Assembly (NCBI RefSeq): GCF_904846215.1
Contig: NZ_CAJGZK010000003.1
Span: 1 to 64,000 of the forward strand
DNA length: 64,000 bases
Direction of reading: 5' to 3'
Source: Psychrobacter glacincola
GTDB lineage: Bacteria > Pseudomonadota > Gammaproteobacteria > Pseudomonadales > Moraxellaceae
The notes below the pieces were generated by a model. That model was given only the letters and a program-made list of their open reading frames with translations. It was not told the DNA's origin and did not search any database. Position 1 is the stretch's first letter. The number at the start of each line of letters is the position of its first letter. Position numbers and translations under genes: made by a program. Of this stretch, positions 28,264-38,274 are shown one piece after another.

Positions 28264-29505
28264 TTAAAGATCTAAAAGTAGCATAGTAGGGTCTTCAACC
28301 AATTCTTTTAGTGTTACTAAGAATTTTACCGCTTCTTTACCATCAATCATACGATGGTCATAAGACAGTGCAAGATACATCATTGGCAAGATTTTAACTT
28401 CGCCATTAACTGCCATAGGACGATCATTGATGGCATGCATACCCAAGATAGCAGTTTGTGGCGGGTTCAAGATAGGTGTTGACATCAGTGAACCAAATAC
28501 ACCACCGTTTGAGATGGTGAATGTACCGCCAACCATGTCTTCTAGACCAAGTTTGCCTTCTTGTGCTTTACCACCAAACTCACGAATCTTGGCTTCAACA
28601 TCTGCCATGCTCATGCGATCAGTATCACGCAATACTGGTACGACTAGACCACGATTAGAAGAGACGGCAACGCCGATGTCATAGTAACCATGATAAACGA
28701 TATCATCACCATCTAATGAGGCGTTCACAGCTGGGTAGCGTTTTAGTGCTTCAGTCGCCGCTTTTACGAATAACGACATAAAGCCTAAACGCACACCATG
28801 GCGTTTTTCAAACTGATCCTTATACTTGGTACGCATGTCCATCAACGGTTTCATGTTGACTTCGTTAAACGTCGTTAGCATTGCTGTTTCTTGAGAAGCG
28901 GCTAGCAAACGATTCGCAATTGTCTTACGTAGACGTGTCATTGGTACACGTTTTTCAGTACGCTCGCCAACTGCTTCAGCAACAGGACGACCACTATCAG
29001 AAGTGATTGAGCTGTCCGCTTTTAAGGTTGGGTTTGACATATCAGTTTTAGTCACACGACCGCCGCGACCACTGCCTTCAACGTTTTTAGGATCTACGCC
29101 AGACTCTTTAGCCGCTTTACGGACTGCAGGGCTTTGATCTTTATGATCAGATTCGTCTGCTTTGTCAGTGCCTTGTACTGGCTCGCCGCCATCTGTTGCT
29201 TGTTTAGGTTGTACTGGCGCAGCTGGTTGATCTGGATCAACGGCAGGAGCAGCTTCAGCACTGGCGCTAGCACCGGCTTCAAATTCGGCAATCAGCTCAT
29301 CAGACAATACAGTATCGTCTACTTGCTTAACGATTCGGGTTACAACGCCATTGTCAGGCGCAACCACTTCCAATACAACCTTATCAGTTTCGATTTCAGC
29401 TAATAAGTCATCACGGTTTACTTGCTGACCTTCAGTGACGTGCCATTCAACGATTGTACCATCGGCAACCGATTCTGGAAAAACGGGGGCTTTAATTTCA
29501 GCCAT
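28264..29505 (-). CDS. sucB: Dihydrolipoamide succinyltransferase (E2 of 2-oxoglutarate dehydrogenase)
   Basis: SucB (413 residues) has one lipoyl domain (about 1-77, lipoylated Lys in [11 protein letters not shown]), a Pro/Ala-rich linker (about 85-115), the peripheral subunit-binding domain [18 protein letters not shown] and the catalytic domain from about 190. The catalytic domain has [12 protein letters not shown], the [10 protein letters not shown] segment and the active-site [14 protein letters not shown] (His and Asp). It moves the succinyl group from E1 to CoA. It is flanked by sucA and lpdA as expected. Confidence 0.97.
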   Translation of the reverse strand: MAEIKAPVFPESVADGTIVEWHVTEGQQVNRDDLLAEIETDKVVLEVVAPDNGVVTRIVKQVDDTVLSDELIAEFEAGASASAEAAPAVDPDQPAAPVQPKQATDGGEPVQGTDKADESDHKDQSPAVRKAAKESGVDPKNVEGSGRGGRVTKTDMSNPTLKADSSITSDSGRPVAEAVGERTEKRVPMTRLRKTIANRLLAASQETAMLTTFNEVNMKPLMDMRTKYKDQFEKRHGVRLGFMSLFVKAATEALKRYPAVNASLDGDDIVYHGYYDIGVAVSSNRGLVVPVLRDTDRMSMADVEAKIREFGGKAQEGKLGLEDMVGGTFTISNGGVFGSLMSTPILNPPQTAILGMHAINDRPMAVNGEVKILPMMYLALSYDHRMIDGKEAVKFLVTLKELVEDPTMLLLDL

Positions 29506-29551
29506 CGATATACTCCTTAGATTTGGATATTACTATTTATAATTAAGTCGT

Positions 29552-29616
29552 GATAGGCAGTCAGTACCATTTAAAACGTGATATTTAAATTGTCTTACTG
29601 GGTACTGACTGTCATC
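29552..29616. repeat. Inverted repeat between sucA and sucB
   Basis: The arms GATAGGCAGTCAGTACC (29552-29568) and GGTACTGACTGTCATC (29601-29616) pair through a perfect 10-bp inner segment (AGTCAGTACC) plus an outer GAT. The loop is 32 nt. No T-run follows, so it looks like an mRNA-stabilising or processing stem within the operon, not a terminator. Confidence 0.7.
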
Positions 29617-29660
29617 GCCTGATTCATTGATTACATACAATCTATTATTTAAATAAGCTA

Positions 29661-32546
29661 TTAAATAGACAGCTCATCTACACTGATACCAAGACCACCA
29701 GCGATTAAATCTTGTTGTTGCTTAACGTGTAATTTTGCTGAGCCTGTCGCAGGCGCTGCACTGGCAGGACGTGCAACTGGCTCCATCACTTTTGCTCTGG
29801 TTGGATGCGGTACAACAATGCGGAACATATGCGGCGCTAAGTAATACCAAGCCCCTTGGTTCAGCGGCTCCTCTTGCGTCCAAACGATTTCTTTTAAGTT
29901 GCTATATTTTTCAATTTCAGCAATTAAGCGTTTTTCTGGTAAAGGATAGAGCTGCTCGATACGAACGATTGCGACATGGTCTAGACCCAATGCACGGCGC
30001 TGCTCAAGCAAGTCATAATAAACTTTACCGCCACATAGCACCATACGAGTCACGTTGTCCGGATTTTGCTGATCCATCTCTGGCAATACCGTTTCAAACT
30101 TACCATTTGCCAACTCTTCTAATTGAGAAGTTGCAAGCTTATGACGTAGCAAGCTCTTTGGCGACATGACGATTAACGGTTTACGAATTGGGCGAACCGC
30201 TTGACGACGTAGCGCATGATAAATCTGCGCAGGGGTCGTTGGGGTGATGACTTGCATGTTGTCTTCAGCACATAACTGCAAGAAACGCTCAAGACGGGCT
30301 GATGAATGCTCAGGACCTTGACCTTCAAAGCCATGCGGCAATAGCATGGTCAAGCCGCAAACGCGCTGCCATTTGGTCTCGCCACTGGCGATAAACTGGT
30401 CGATAACGACTTGAGCGCCGTTAACAAAATCACCGAACTGCGCTTCCCAAACGACCAATGCATTTGGTACTGTGGTCGCATAACCATATTCAAAAGCTAG
30501 TACCGCTTCTTCTGATAGCAATGAGTTATAAGTGGCAAAGCGTGCTTGATCTTCACTCAGGTGAGCAAGTGGCACATACATGCTGCCATCTTCAATATTG
30601 TATAGCTCACTATGACGATGTGAGAACGTACCGCGCCCTACATCTTCACCAGTAATACGTACCAGCACTTTATCATTATCGACCAGTGATGCGTATGCCA
30701 ATGTCTCAGCTGCACCCCAGTTCAAAGGCTCTTCGCCAGTTTGCATCGCTAAGCGCTGCTCAACCACTTTTTGTACTTGGCGCTGTAGCTTGTAACCTTC
30801 AGGCATTTGAGCCATACGGCGACCATAACCTTTCAACACTTCGATATCGACACTGGTATCCCAATCGTCAACCAAATCGTGTCCCAAATAAGGTTTCCAA
30901 TCAACAAATAGCTGCTCGTTAGGCTCGTTTACTAATGAGTTAGCAACATATTCACCGCGGTCTAATGATTCGCGATACTCATCTTCTAAACGCGTTTCAT
31001 CTTCTTTACTCAGCAAACCTTCTTCGATTAACTGTTGCGCGTAAATAGTACGAGTCGTTGGTAGCTTTTTGATCACAGCATACATGAGTGGCTGAGTCGC
31101 TGAAGGCTCATCCGCCTCATTATGACCGTTACGGCGATAGCAGAAGAGATCTATAATAATGTCTTTGTCAAACTCATGACGATAATCTAACGCCAATTGC
31201 GCGGCAAATACCACAGACTCAGGATCATCACCGTTGACATGTAAAATTGGCGCATGAACCATTTTTGCCACATCGGTACAGTATTCAGTTGAGCGTGCAT
31301 CTTCTTGACGGCTGGTGGTAAAACCAACTTGGTTATTAATCACAATATGGATGGTGCCGCCCGTCGTATACGCACGGGTTTGTGACATCTGAAATGTCTC
31401 TTGCACCACGCCTTGACCAGCAAACGCCGCATCACCATGAATGACGATTGGCAACACTGAATTGCCTATCTTATTCTCATGAAGTGGCTGATTATTACGA
31501 CGTACTTGACGCGCACGTACTGAGCCTTGCAATACCGGAGCAACGATTTCAAGATGTGACGGGTTAAATGCCAACGCTAAATGCGCCTCGCCACCTGGCG
31601 TCATCACATTCGATGAAAAACCATTATGATATTTCACATCACCTGAGCCTTTTTCTGGCTGCACTTTACCATCGAACTCATCAAACAAATCGGCAGGGTT
31701 TTTGCCCAAGATATTAACCAATAAGTTTAAACGGCCACGATGCGCCATACCAATGACCATCTCTTTGGTGCCATAACCGCCAGCACGTTGGATGATTTCA
31801 TTGATCGCTGGAATAAAGCTCTCGCCACCTTCCAGACCAAAACGCTTCACACCCGTATATTTACGAGCAAGATATTTCTCTAAGCCCTCTGCTGCCGTCA
31901 AACGCTCAAGGATAGACAAGCGTTTTTCTGTATCAAAAGAGATATGACCCAGATTGGTTTCTAGATATTTTTCCATCCAGCGCTTTTCTGTGCTGGTGGT
32001 CACGTGCATATATTCTGTGCCGATATAACGGCAATAGACGCGCTCCATGATTTCAATGATTTCACGTAACGGTGCTTCATTTTTACCGATATTTAGATCA
32101 TTAGTAGGAAATACCGTATCTAGATCCGCGTCAGAAAGATTGTGATAGGCAAGGGTTAAATCCTCTACTTCCGCACGTGGGTGTAGACTTAATGGATCTA
32201 ACTGCGCTCGGCGATGACCGCGACGACGGTAAGCTGAGATGAGCTGCTGTACGCCCATTTGCTTATTGTCGCCAACATTGTTGCTATGACTAGTAGTCGC
32301 GCTACTGGTGTCGGTGCTGACCTTATTAGCCGTCTGATTACGCGCTAATAATAAAAACTGGTCTTTAATGGCATTGTGTGGCGCATCATTTGGCGATTTG
32401 TATTGTTCAAAATACGTTTGCCAATCGCTACCAACACTATTAGGGTCTTCTAGGTATTGCTCGTAGAGGATATCAATATAATTGGCATTATCAGCGGCCA
32501 ATTCTGTGTGATCTACGCTCGCTGCTTCTTTAGTTATACTATTCAT
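29661..32546 (-). CDS. sucA: 2-oxoglutarate dehydrogenase E1 component
   Basis: SucA (961 residues) is the thiamine-diphosphate-dependent decarboxylase of the 2-oxoglutarate dehydrogenase complex. Visible are the N-terminal E2-binding region (YIDILYEQYLEDPNSVGSDW), HRGRLNLLVNILGK, the ThDP motif from HGDAAFAGQGVVQE through HIVINNQVGFTTS, the RRNGHNEADEP segment, and the C-terminal HGFEGQGPEHSSARLERFLQ and the QEEPLNQGAW stretch. Length is slightly above the 933 residues of E. coli. It follows sdhB after a gap of 949 bp that contains a terminator, so it is probably transcribed separately from sdh. Confidence 0.97.
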   Translation of the reverse strand: MNSITKEAASVDHTELAADNANYIDILYEQYLEDPNSVGSDWQTYFEQYKSPNDAPHNAIKDQFLLLARNQTANKVSTDTSSATTSHSNNVGDNKQMGVQQLISAYRRRGHRRAQLDPLSLHPRAEVEDLTLAYHNLSDADLDTVFPTNDLNIGKNEAPLREIIEIMERVYCRYIGTEYMHVTTSTEKRWMEKYLETNLGHISFDTEKRLSILERLTAAEGLEKYLARKYTGVKRFGLEGGESFIPAINEIIQRAGGYGTKEMVIGMAHRGRLNLLVNILGKNPADLFDEFDGKVQPEKGSGDVKYHNGFSSNVMTPGGEAHLALAFNPSHLEIVAPVLQGSVRARQVRRNNQPLHENKIGNSVLPIVIHGDAAFAGQGVVQETFQMSQTRAYTTGGTIHIVINNQVGFTTSRQEDARSTEYCTDVAKMVHAPILHVNGDDPESVVFAAQLALDYRHEFDKDIIIDLFCYRRNGHNEADEPSATQPLMYAVIKKLPTTRTIYAQQLIEEGLLSKEDETRLEDEYRESLDRGEYVANSLVNEPNEQLFVDWKPYLGHDLVDDWDTSVDIEVLKGYGRRMAQMPEGYKLQRQVQKVVEQRLAMQTGEEPLNWGAAETLAYASLVDNDKVLVRITGEDVGRGTFSHRHSELYNIEDGSMYVPLAHLSEDQARFATYNSLLSEEAVLAFEYGYATTVPNALVVWEAQFGDFVNGAQVVIDQFIASGETKWQRVCGLTMLLPHGFEGQGPEHSSARLERFLQLCAEDNMQVITPTTPAQIYHALRRQAVRPIRKPLIVMSPKSLLRHKLATSQLEELANGKFETVLPEMDQQNPDNVTRMVLCGGKVYYDLLEQRRALGLDHVAIVRIEQLYPLPEKRLIAEIEKYSNLKEIVWTQEEPLNQGAWYYLAPHMFRIVVPHPTRAKVMEPVARPASAAPATGSAKLHVKQQQDLIAGGLGISVDELSI

Positions 32547-33254
32547 AATAATCGTCTATTTGATAGATAAATGAATGGAATCGTGCTTATTATTGTGAAA
32601 TCTGTTGGATATAGGCGGCTCGGCTATTGAATAAATAGCTTTTTAACAATCAACAATCGACATAGAACACCATTCAAATTATTTGTGAACGTTCAGTTTT
32701 CTTATGTCGCTCGTCGCAAAACATTAATTTATATATAATGCTATCAGTTATAACTAAATCGTTATTTATAGCATTTTTTTCAAATTTTTTTTGTTCAGCT
32801 GGCTTATTTACAAGCCATTTCTGCTGGATAACTGGGCTATTGTAGCTCTACAATGGCTATTTGACAAATTATGCACTGCCGTATAGCGTAACATGCCTAC
32901 CTTTACAGCCATAGTTTGTTTGTTCAATACTAAGTATTTACACAATGAATATCTATGATCGCTTTAAGCCATTCATAGGTAATTGACTTTGCGCATATTC
33001 ATATCTCACTGCTATACGTCAATTTTAACCTCAGTATTATATACCTTCTATCATCGTCATTCACCCCTATAATCTTGTAATAACCAAGCATTTTTTATGC
33101 TTAGTCATTACTATTTATAATTATATAGGCAGATGGACGAGATAACAGGTTATCTTACCTATAAGCAACGCATTGTTAATATCGCCTTACTTGCGATAAT
33201 TATTATGATATAAATTCAAATATTGGTCTTAAATGACTTAACAAGCATGGTTAC
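32547..33254. other. Long AT-rich leader region upstream of sucA
   Basis: No protein gene is visible in these 708 bp. The stretch should contain the sucA promoter. It holds one stem, AATGCTAT...ATAGCATT followed by T7 (32728-32780), which reads as a terminator on the plus strand although no plus-strand gene precedes it. Confidence 0.45.
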
Positions 33255-33391
33255 TATAGTCAGTGAAAAGTAATTCGACACATTATGTACTGCTGGTATC
33301 AATTTTTCTTGCTTGCTGTGCCCATGCAGACAGAGGCTGCAAAAAATCTGTACCAACAGTGCCGTAGCGTTTTTAGAGTATTTTGACTATA
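33255..33391 (-). repeat. Intergenic hairpin repeat, copy 2 (subfamily A)
   Basis: The ends are TATAGTCAGTG and TTTTGACTATA. The core on the minus strand is GCAGCCTCTGTCTGCATGGG then CACAGCAAGCAAG. The arms pair at about 16 of 21 positions (GTACTGCTGGTATC and the CTGTACCAACAGTGC side). It lies between the 3' end of sdhB and the sucA leader. Confidence 0.92.
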
Positions 33392-33421
33392 TACGCTATT
33401 GTTTTGCTTATTTTAATGAAC

Positions 33422-33456
33422 AAAAAACACCACCTTATCTTAGGTGGTGTTTTTTT
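33422..33456 (-). terminator. Rho-independent terminator after sdhB
   Basis: The hairpin ACACCACCT-tatctt-AGGTGGTGT is flanked by A- and T-runs on both sides, 39 bp beyond the sdhB stop. Confidence 0.9.
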
Positions 33457-33495
33457 ATAGCACTATTATAAAGCTAATTGATGCTAAAAGGTATA

Positions 33496-34206
33496 TTAAC
33501 CTGCTTGATCAAGCAACAAATTACGCAGATGACCAATGGCTTTGGTTGGATTCAAACCTTTTGGACATACGGATACGCAGTTCATGATACCGCGGCAACG
33601 GAATAAGCTGAATGGATCGTCTAAACGAGCCAGACGCGCACGCGTGTCCGTATCGCGACTGTCTGAGACAAAACGATTGGCATTCAATAGCGCCGCTGGG
33701 CCTAAGAACTTATCAGGGTTCCACCAAAATGATGGGCAGCTGGTCGAACAGCAAGCACATAAAATACACTCATACAGACCGTTGAGCTTGTCGCGCTGCT
33801 CAGGTGACTGCAAGCGCTCTGTTGCTGGCGCTGGCTGCTCATTGATCAAGAATGGATGTACTTTTTCGTACTGCTCATAGAATTGGTTCATATCGACAAC
33901 CAAATCACGAACCACAGGCAAGCCTGGTAACGGACGAACGGTTACTTTTTCTGGCAAAGTGTTCATGTTGATCAAACATGCTAGACCATTTTTACCATTA
34001 ATATTCATACCGTCAGAGCCACAGATGCCTTCACGGCACGAGCGACGGAAGGTGAGGGTTTCATCTTCCTTTTTTAGACGTAATAACACGTCAAGCAACA
34101 TACGATCTGAGTCTAATAACTCAACCGTATAGGTTTGCATTCGCGGCGCTGCGTCCAGATCAGGATCGTAGCGATAGATTTCGATGGTGCGAGTACCTCG
34201 GCTCAT
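33496..34206 (-). CDS. sdhB: Succinate dehydrogenase iron-sulfur subunit
   Basis: SdhB (236 residues) carries three Fe-S clusters that pass electrons from SdhA to the membrane quinone site. The [2Fe-2S] ligands lie in SCREGICGSDGMNINGKNGL with a later Cys. The [4Fe-4S] and [3Fe-4S] ligands are in ECILCACCSTSCPSFWW and CRGIMNCVSVCPKGLNP. I start at 34206 (MSRGTRTIEIYRYDPD) because GGAG lies 9 bp upstream and related SdhB proteins begin there; a further 27 codons upstream are open but unlike the family. Confidence 0.96.
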   Translation of the reverse strand: MSRGTRTIEIYRYDPDLDAAPRMQTYTVELLDSDRMLLDVLLRLKKEDETLTFRRSCREGICGSDGMNINGKNGLACLINMNTLPEKVTVRPLPGLPVVRDLVVDMNQFYEQYEKVHPFLINEQPAPATERLQSPEQRDKLNGLYECILCACCSTSCPSFWWNPDKFLGPAALLNANRFVSDSRDTDTRARLARLDDPFSLFRCRGIMNCVSVCPKGLNPTKAIGHLRNLLLDQAG

Positions 34207-34414
34207 AATGCTAAACTCCACACGTCGGTGATGGCGGGCATACAAAGATTGCAACATGTCGCGCTGACTATTAACCGGTACTGACAAGTAGCATCAAATA
34301 CTGATTAATAGGGCGCTGGCATGAGCTTGTAGCTGGCGGTCACCTTTTTTAATAAATGAATAAAGGATAAAACGTTTACGCTGTTCGTATAAATCAGATG
34401 CAAGCCGTCTAAAA

Positions 34415-36265
34415 TTAATAGACGCGAACCTTTGGCTCGATATAATCAACCGTCAATGGAATTTTACGAACCGGCTTATAGATAACTTTATTGCCTTCAG
34501 AATACCATAAGGTATGCTTCATCCAATCGTTATCGTTACGACCATTTGGTGCGTATTCATCATCTTCAGGACGATCATAGTCAGACACACTGTGCGCGCC
34601 GCGACTTTCATGGCGCTGGGCCGCCGATATCATCGTGGCTTTTGCCACTTCATAAAGATTTCCAACTTCGAAAGCTTCGATACGGGCCGTGTTAAAGACC
34701 TGTGATTTATCGGCCAAATGAATTTGATCGATTTTTTCGCCTAGCGCTAAGATTTTTGCAACGCCTTCGTCCATCATCGCTTGTGTACGGAATACACTGG
34801 CATGCGTTTGCATGGTTGCACGAATCTCATCTGCTACGTCTTGCGCATTGTAGCCTGACGTTGACTGTTGCAGCTTGTCTAAACGACCGACTGTATAGTC
34901 AAGGACGCGAGGATCAAGTGGTTTATAGTTATGATCCGCATGATGGAATTCATCAACGATGTGCTTGCCTGCAGCGCGACCAAATACCAAAAGGTCAAGC
35001 AATGAGTTGGTACCTAAACGGTTGGCACCGTGAACACTGACGCACGCACATTCACCAATCGCATAAAGACCTTTAACCACGTTGCCTTTGGCATATAGAC
35101 CGTCTTCATCCGTACCCGCTTCTAAATCCGGTACAATCACTTGACCATGAATCGTGGTTGGAATACCGCCCATCATGTAGTGAATGGTTGGAATAACAGG
35201 AATTGGCTCTTTTGTGATATCGACGTTGGCAAAGTTTTTACCAATCTCGAATACTGAAGGCAGACGCTTCATGATGGTTTCAACACCTAAATGCGTCATA
35301 TCCATCACAATATGGTCAGCGTTTGGACCACAGCCACGACCTTCTTTAATTTCTTGGTCCATAGAACGAGAAACCAAATCACGAGGTGCTAAGTCTTTAA
35401 CCGTTGGCGCGTAACGCTCCATGAAAGCTTCGCCATCTTTATTACGTAGGATTGCGCCTTCACCGCGGCAACCTTCAGTCAATAGTACGCCTGCACCATG
35501 GACGCCAGTTGGATGGAACTGCCAGAATTCCATATCTTGCAATGGAATACCAGCACGAACGGCCATGCCAATACCGTCACCAGTATTGATATAAGCATTG
35601 GTAGAAGCGGCAAAGATACGACCGGCACCACCTGTTGCTAATACCGTGATTGGCGATTGAAATACGGCAACCGTACCGGTTTCTTGTTCAATCGCGATTA
35701 CGCCATTGATATTACCGGCGTCATCTTTGATCAAATCAAGTGCAATCCACTCGATAAAGAACTCAGTACCTTGCTGTAGATTTTTTTGATATAAAGTATG
35801 TAATAGCGCATGACCGGTACGGTCAGCAGCAGCACAGGCACGTTGTACGGCTTTTTCGCCATAGTTTGAGGTATGACCACCGAATGGACGTTGATAAATC
35901 GTACCGTCTTCATTACGGTCAAACGGCATGCCCATGTGCTCAAGCTCATAAACAACTTTTGGCGCTTCACGGCACATGTACTCGATGGCGTCTTGGTCAC
36001 CCAACCAGTCTGACCCTTTAACGGTGTCATAAAAGTGGAAATGCCAGTTATCATTGCTCATGTTACCGAGGCTTGCACCGATACCGCCCTGAGCTGCAAC
36101 CGTGTGCGAGCGGGTTGGGAATACTTTGGTTAAGACTGCAACCTTCATGCCGGCTTCAGCTAAATGCAATGATGCACGCATACCTGAGCCACCACCACCA
36201 ACGATGACCGCGTCATAGTTGAGGGTTTTGATATTGCTAATAGTGTTGTCTTGTCTAGTTGCCAT
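34415..36265 (-). CDS. sdhA: Succinate dehydrogenase flavoprotein subunit
   Basis: SdhA (616 residues) oxidises succinate to fumarate with covalently bound FAD. Motifs are VIVGGGGSGMRASLHLAEAG, the FAD-His segment FPTRSHTVAAQGGIGASLGN, the catalytic region from HPTGVHGAGVLLTEGCRGEG through YMMGGIPTTIHG, and GECACVSVHGANRLGTNSL. The C-terminal RGAHSVSDYDRPEDDE... segment is standard. It sits between sdhD and sdhB in the order C-D-A-B. Confidence 0.97.
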   Translation of the reverse strand: MATRQDNTISNIKTLNYDAVIVGGGGSGMRASLHLAEAGMKVAVLTKVFPTRSHTVAAQGGIGASLGNMSNDNWHFHFYDTVKGSDWLGDQDAIEYMCREAPKVVYELEHMGMPFDRNEDGTIYQRPFGGHTSNYGEKAVQRACAAADRTGHALLHTLYQKNLQQGTEFFIEWIALDLIKDDAGNINGVIAIEQETGTVAVFQSPITVLATGGAGRIFAASTNAYINTGDGIGMAVRAGIPLQDMEFWQFHPTGVHGAGVLLTEGCRGEGAILRNKDGEAFMERYAPTVKDLAPRDLVSRSMDQEIKEGRGCGPNADHIVMDMTHLGVETIMKRLPSVFEIGKNFANVDITKEPIPVIPTIHYMMGGIPTTIHGQVIVPDLEAGTDEDGLYAKGNVVKGLYAIGECACVSVHGANRLGTNSLLDLLVFGRAAGKHIVDEFHHADHNYKPLDPRVLDYTVGRLDKLQQSTSGYNAQDVADEIRATMQTHASVFRTQAMMDEGVAKILALGEKIDQIHLADKSQVFNTARIEAFEVGNLYEVAKATMISAAQRHESRGAHSVSDYDRPEDDEYAPNGRNDNDWMKHTLWYSEGNKVIYKPVRKIPLTVDYIEPKVRVY

Positions 36266-36443
36266 TACGGTTTTCCTAATGCCTGTTAATACTTGCGAAG
36301 TAAATACAAGGACTGCTTAACCAGTCATGCACTCCGAGCTGAATCATCGACTCAAAGCACGGATATGGATAATAAATTTGTACAAAACTGGGTACTTAAG
36401 CTATCTTCAACCACTTACTAAAATGTGCATATCTATCTGAGCG

Positions 36444-36851
36444 TTAAACAGCAACGACACCGAAGCCATTACCCCAAAAAATCATGATGCCCCAGAATAA
36501 AAATACTAAAACGGCAATAATCATTAATGTCTGTAATACCAAACGTAGACCTGCTGCGCTTGCGCCCAGTTTGCCCGTAGTAATATAGTCTGTGAATACG
36601 GTCCACATTCCCACCCAAGCGTGACCTGCAAGGGCTAGAACCGCTATCAAGCTAAATAGACGCATCGGTAAGCTGGTCATAAAGCTTGACCACTGCGTGA
36701 AGCTCACATCGCCATGGGTCAAAAAGAAGCCCAATAGCACCACACTGTAAACTGCCAATACCACAGCGCTAATACGCTGAACAATCCAATCACGTGAGCC
36801 TGATCCGGTCAAACCAGTCGCGCTTTTGATTCCTGAATTATTTTTTATCAT
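36444..36851 (-). CDS. sdhD: Succinate dehydrogenase membrane anchor subunit SdhD
   Basis: This hydrophobic protein of 135 residues has three membrane segments (about 18-40, 55-78 and 100-125). It contains RDWIVQRISAVVLAVYS near the first segment and HAWVGMWTVFTDYI, with His and Tyr positions typical of the haem and quinone site of type C SDH anchors. The start codon overlaps the sdhC stop (TAATG), so translation is coupled to sdhC. A longer reading from 36866 is open but would overlap sdhC by 16 bp. Confidence 0.93.
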   Translation of the reverse strand: MIKNNSGIKSATGLTGSGSRDWIVQRISAVVLAVYSVVLLGFFLTHGDVSFTQWSSFMTSLPMRLFSLIAVLALAGHAWVGMWTVFTDYITTGKLGASAAGLRLVLQTLMIIAVLVFLFWGIMIFWGNGFGVVAV

Positions 36852-37237
36852 TAGAACATCACCCATACAAATGACGCGACAATTAGAATCGCTGCAATCA
36901 CGAAGCTGACCACGGTCACCATACGTGCAGATTTCAGCTCTTCGTTACTGCCATTATCAGCAAATAAATGTTTGATACCCATCACAAAATGATAAGCAAT
37001 GGCGGCAACGAATATCCATGCCAAAAAGCGCACTAAAACATTGTCAAAGACGGTTTCAAAACTCTCAGGTGATGCCAAAGAATTCTGTAGTAACCATAGC
37101 ATGACTGGAATAAGTAAAAATAAAATGATGCCAGAGATACGATGCAGAATTGAAGCAATCGCAATCGGTGATCGATTAACACTAATCACTTGGCTGAGGG
37201 GCAGATCAATAGGTCGGTTGCTTTTCACAGCGGGCAT
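36851..37237 (-). CDS. sdhC: Succinate dehydrogenase cytochrome b556 subunit SdhC
   Basis: SdhC (128 residues) is the first gene of the sdh operon. It shows NRPIDLPLSQVI at the N terminus, the quinone-site SILHRISGIILF, the haem-ligand region YHFVMGIKHLFAD and three membrane helices (about 28-50, 67-88 and 105-127). It anchors SdhAB in the inner membrane with SdhD and reduces ubiquinone. Upstream lies the 1,037-bp divergent region shared with gltA. Confidence 0.94.
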   Translation of the reverse strand: MPAVKSNRPIDLPLSQVISVNRSPIAIASILHRISGIILFLLIPVMLWLLQNSLASPESFETVFDNVLVRFLAWIFVAAIAYHFVMGIKHLFADNGSNEELKSARMVTVVSFVIAAILIVASFVWVMF

Positions 37238-38274
37238 CCTTTTTGCGGTTATATCTGGTAGTTACTTATGATTTGGCAATCGTCTGCCAAATACACTGAG
37301 CACCACACAAGACGAATAAAGTAAGGAAGGGCTAGCTGACGTCATTTAATTTGCGCTAAATCTGAAAGCATACAAGGATTGACAGGGTCATTATGGGCAT
37401 TCGACTATCGCTCAATGACCCAATACATCCTTTCAACAACAAGCTGTCTACATATTAACAGACCATAAAACGAAGCATGGGATAAATCGATTAACTATTC
37501 TATTTTTACGGGTTCCCATTAACAAAAAAAGATAACGCCATGGAGTCATCTCTATGCTATCATTTTTTGTTAAGGTAAACTTCACTGTAGGCTATTTAAA
37601 AATAGAACAGTTAACAAGAATATTCAAGCGATAAGCTTGGTCTTGGTCGCCAAAGTGGTCATTCAATCGTAACAAAGTATGAGTGGAGCAAAGCCCATTA
37701 CCCACTTTGTCAAGACAAGCCATCGTTTTGCGCAAAGCTAGTGCCAGTTAAATCCCTCTAATTATAAAATGACTGAGCTCTAATTACAAATTTATCCCCT
37801 AAATAGTGGTTATTAGAGATTTATTAACAAAAAACTGGCTATTTGCAATATGAATTCATTAATATTACTCAGTCTTAGTGACCTATAAAGCCAAACGAGT
37901 GTGTCGGTTAATGATGCTCTGTCTGTTTTATAGTCAATGCCAGAAAATATCTCAGCACAGTATTTGGCTACAATCGGCTTTCTATGTCGGCGTTAATCAT
38001 TATCATTACGCTATGACAAATGGGATGATTTACAGTCAAATTACCTACCAGACATATTTTGATACAAAGTTTACAGCCGATAACTACTGTTAGCGCACGT
38101 GTATTGTAGGCGTGACTGGTAAAAGTCTTTTCAAAACTTAAGTAATAACTGCTAATATAGCCTGCATATTAAATGGCTCACATTCATTTTGACCATTTGA
38201 CTATCTATTATGACGCGATGGTGTGCGTCACTATTATTTTTGTTCTAACAAGTTAAAACAATGGAGATTAAATT
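37238..38274. other. Large divergent regulatory region between sdhC and gltA
   Basis: These 1,037 bp of AT-rich DNA contain no convincing gene. A 71-codon open frame at 37878-38093 has no ribosome site and no recognisable similarity. The region should hold the promoters and operators of both the sdh-suc operons and gltA. The most evident element is the A/T-rich inverted repeat at 37519-37573. A GGAG ribosome site precedes gltA. Confidence 0.5.
37519..37573. repeat. A/T-rich inverted repeat in the sdhC-gltA region
   Basis: The arms TTAACAAAAAAAGATA and TATCATTTTTTGTTAA match at 15 of 16 positions around a 23-nt spacer. It could be an operator pair or a hairpin in the sdh leader. Confidence 0.7.

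Noticed and set aside
37878-38093. Open frame of 71 codons between sdhC and gltA
   Set aside because: It has no ribosome site and no recognisable similarity, and lies in AT-rich promoter DNA.
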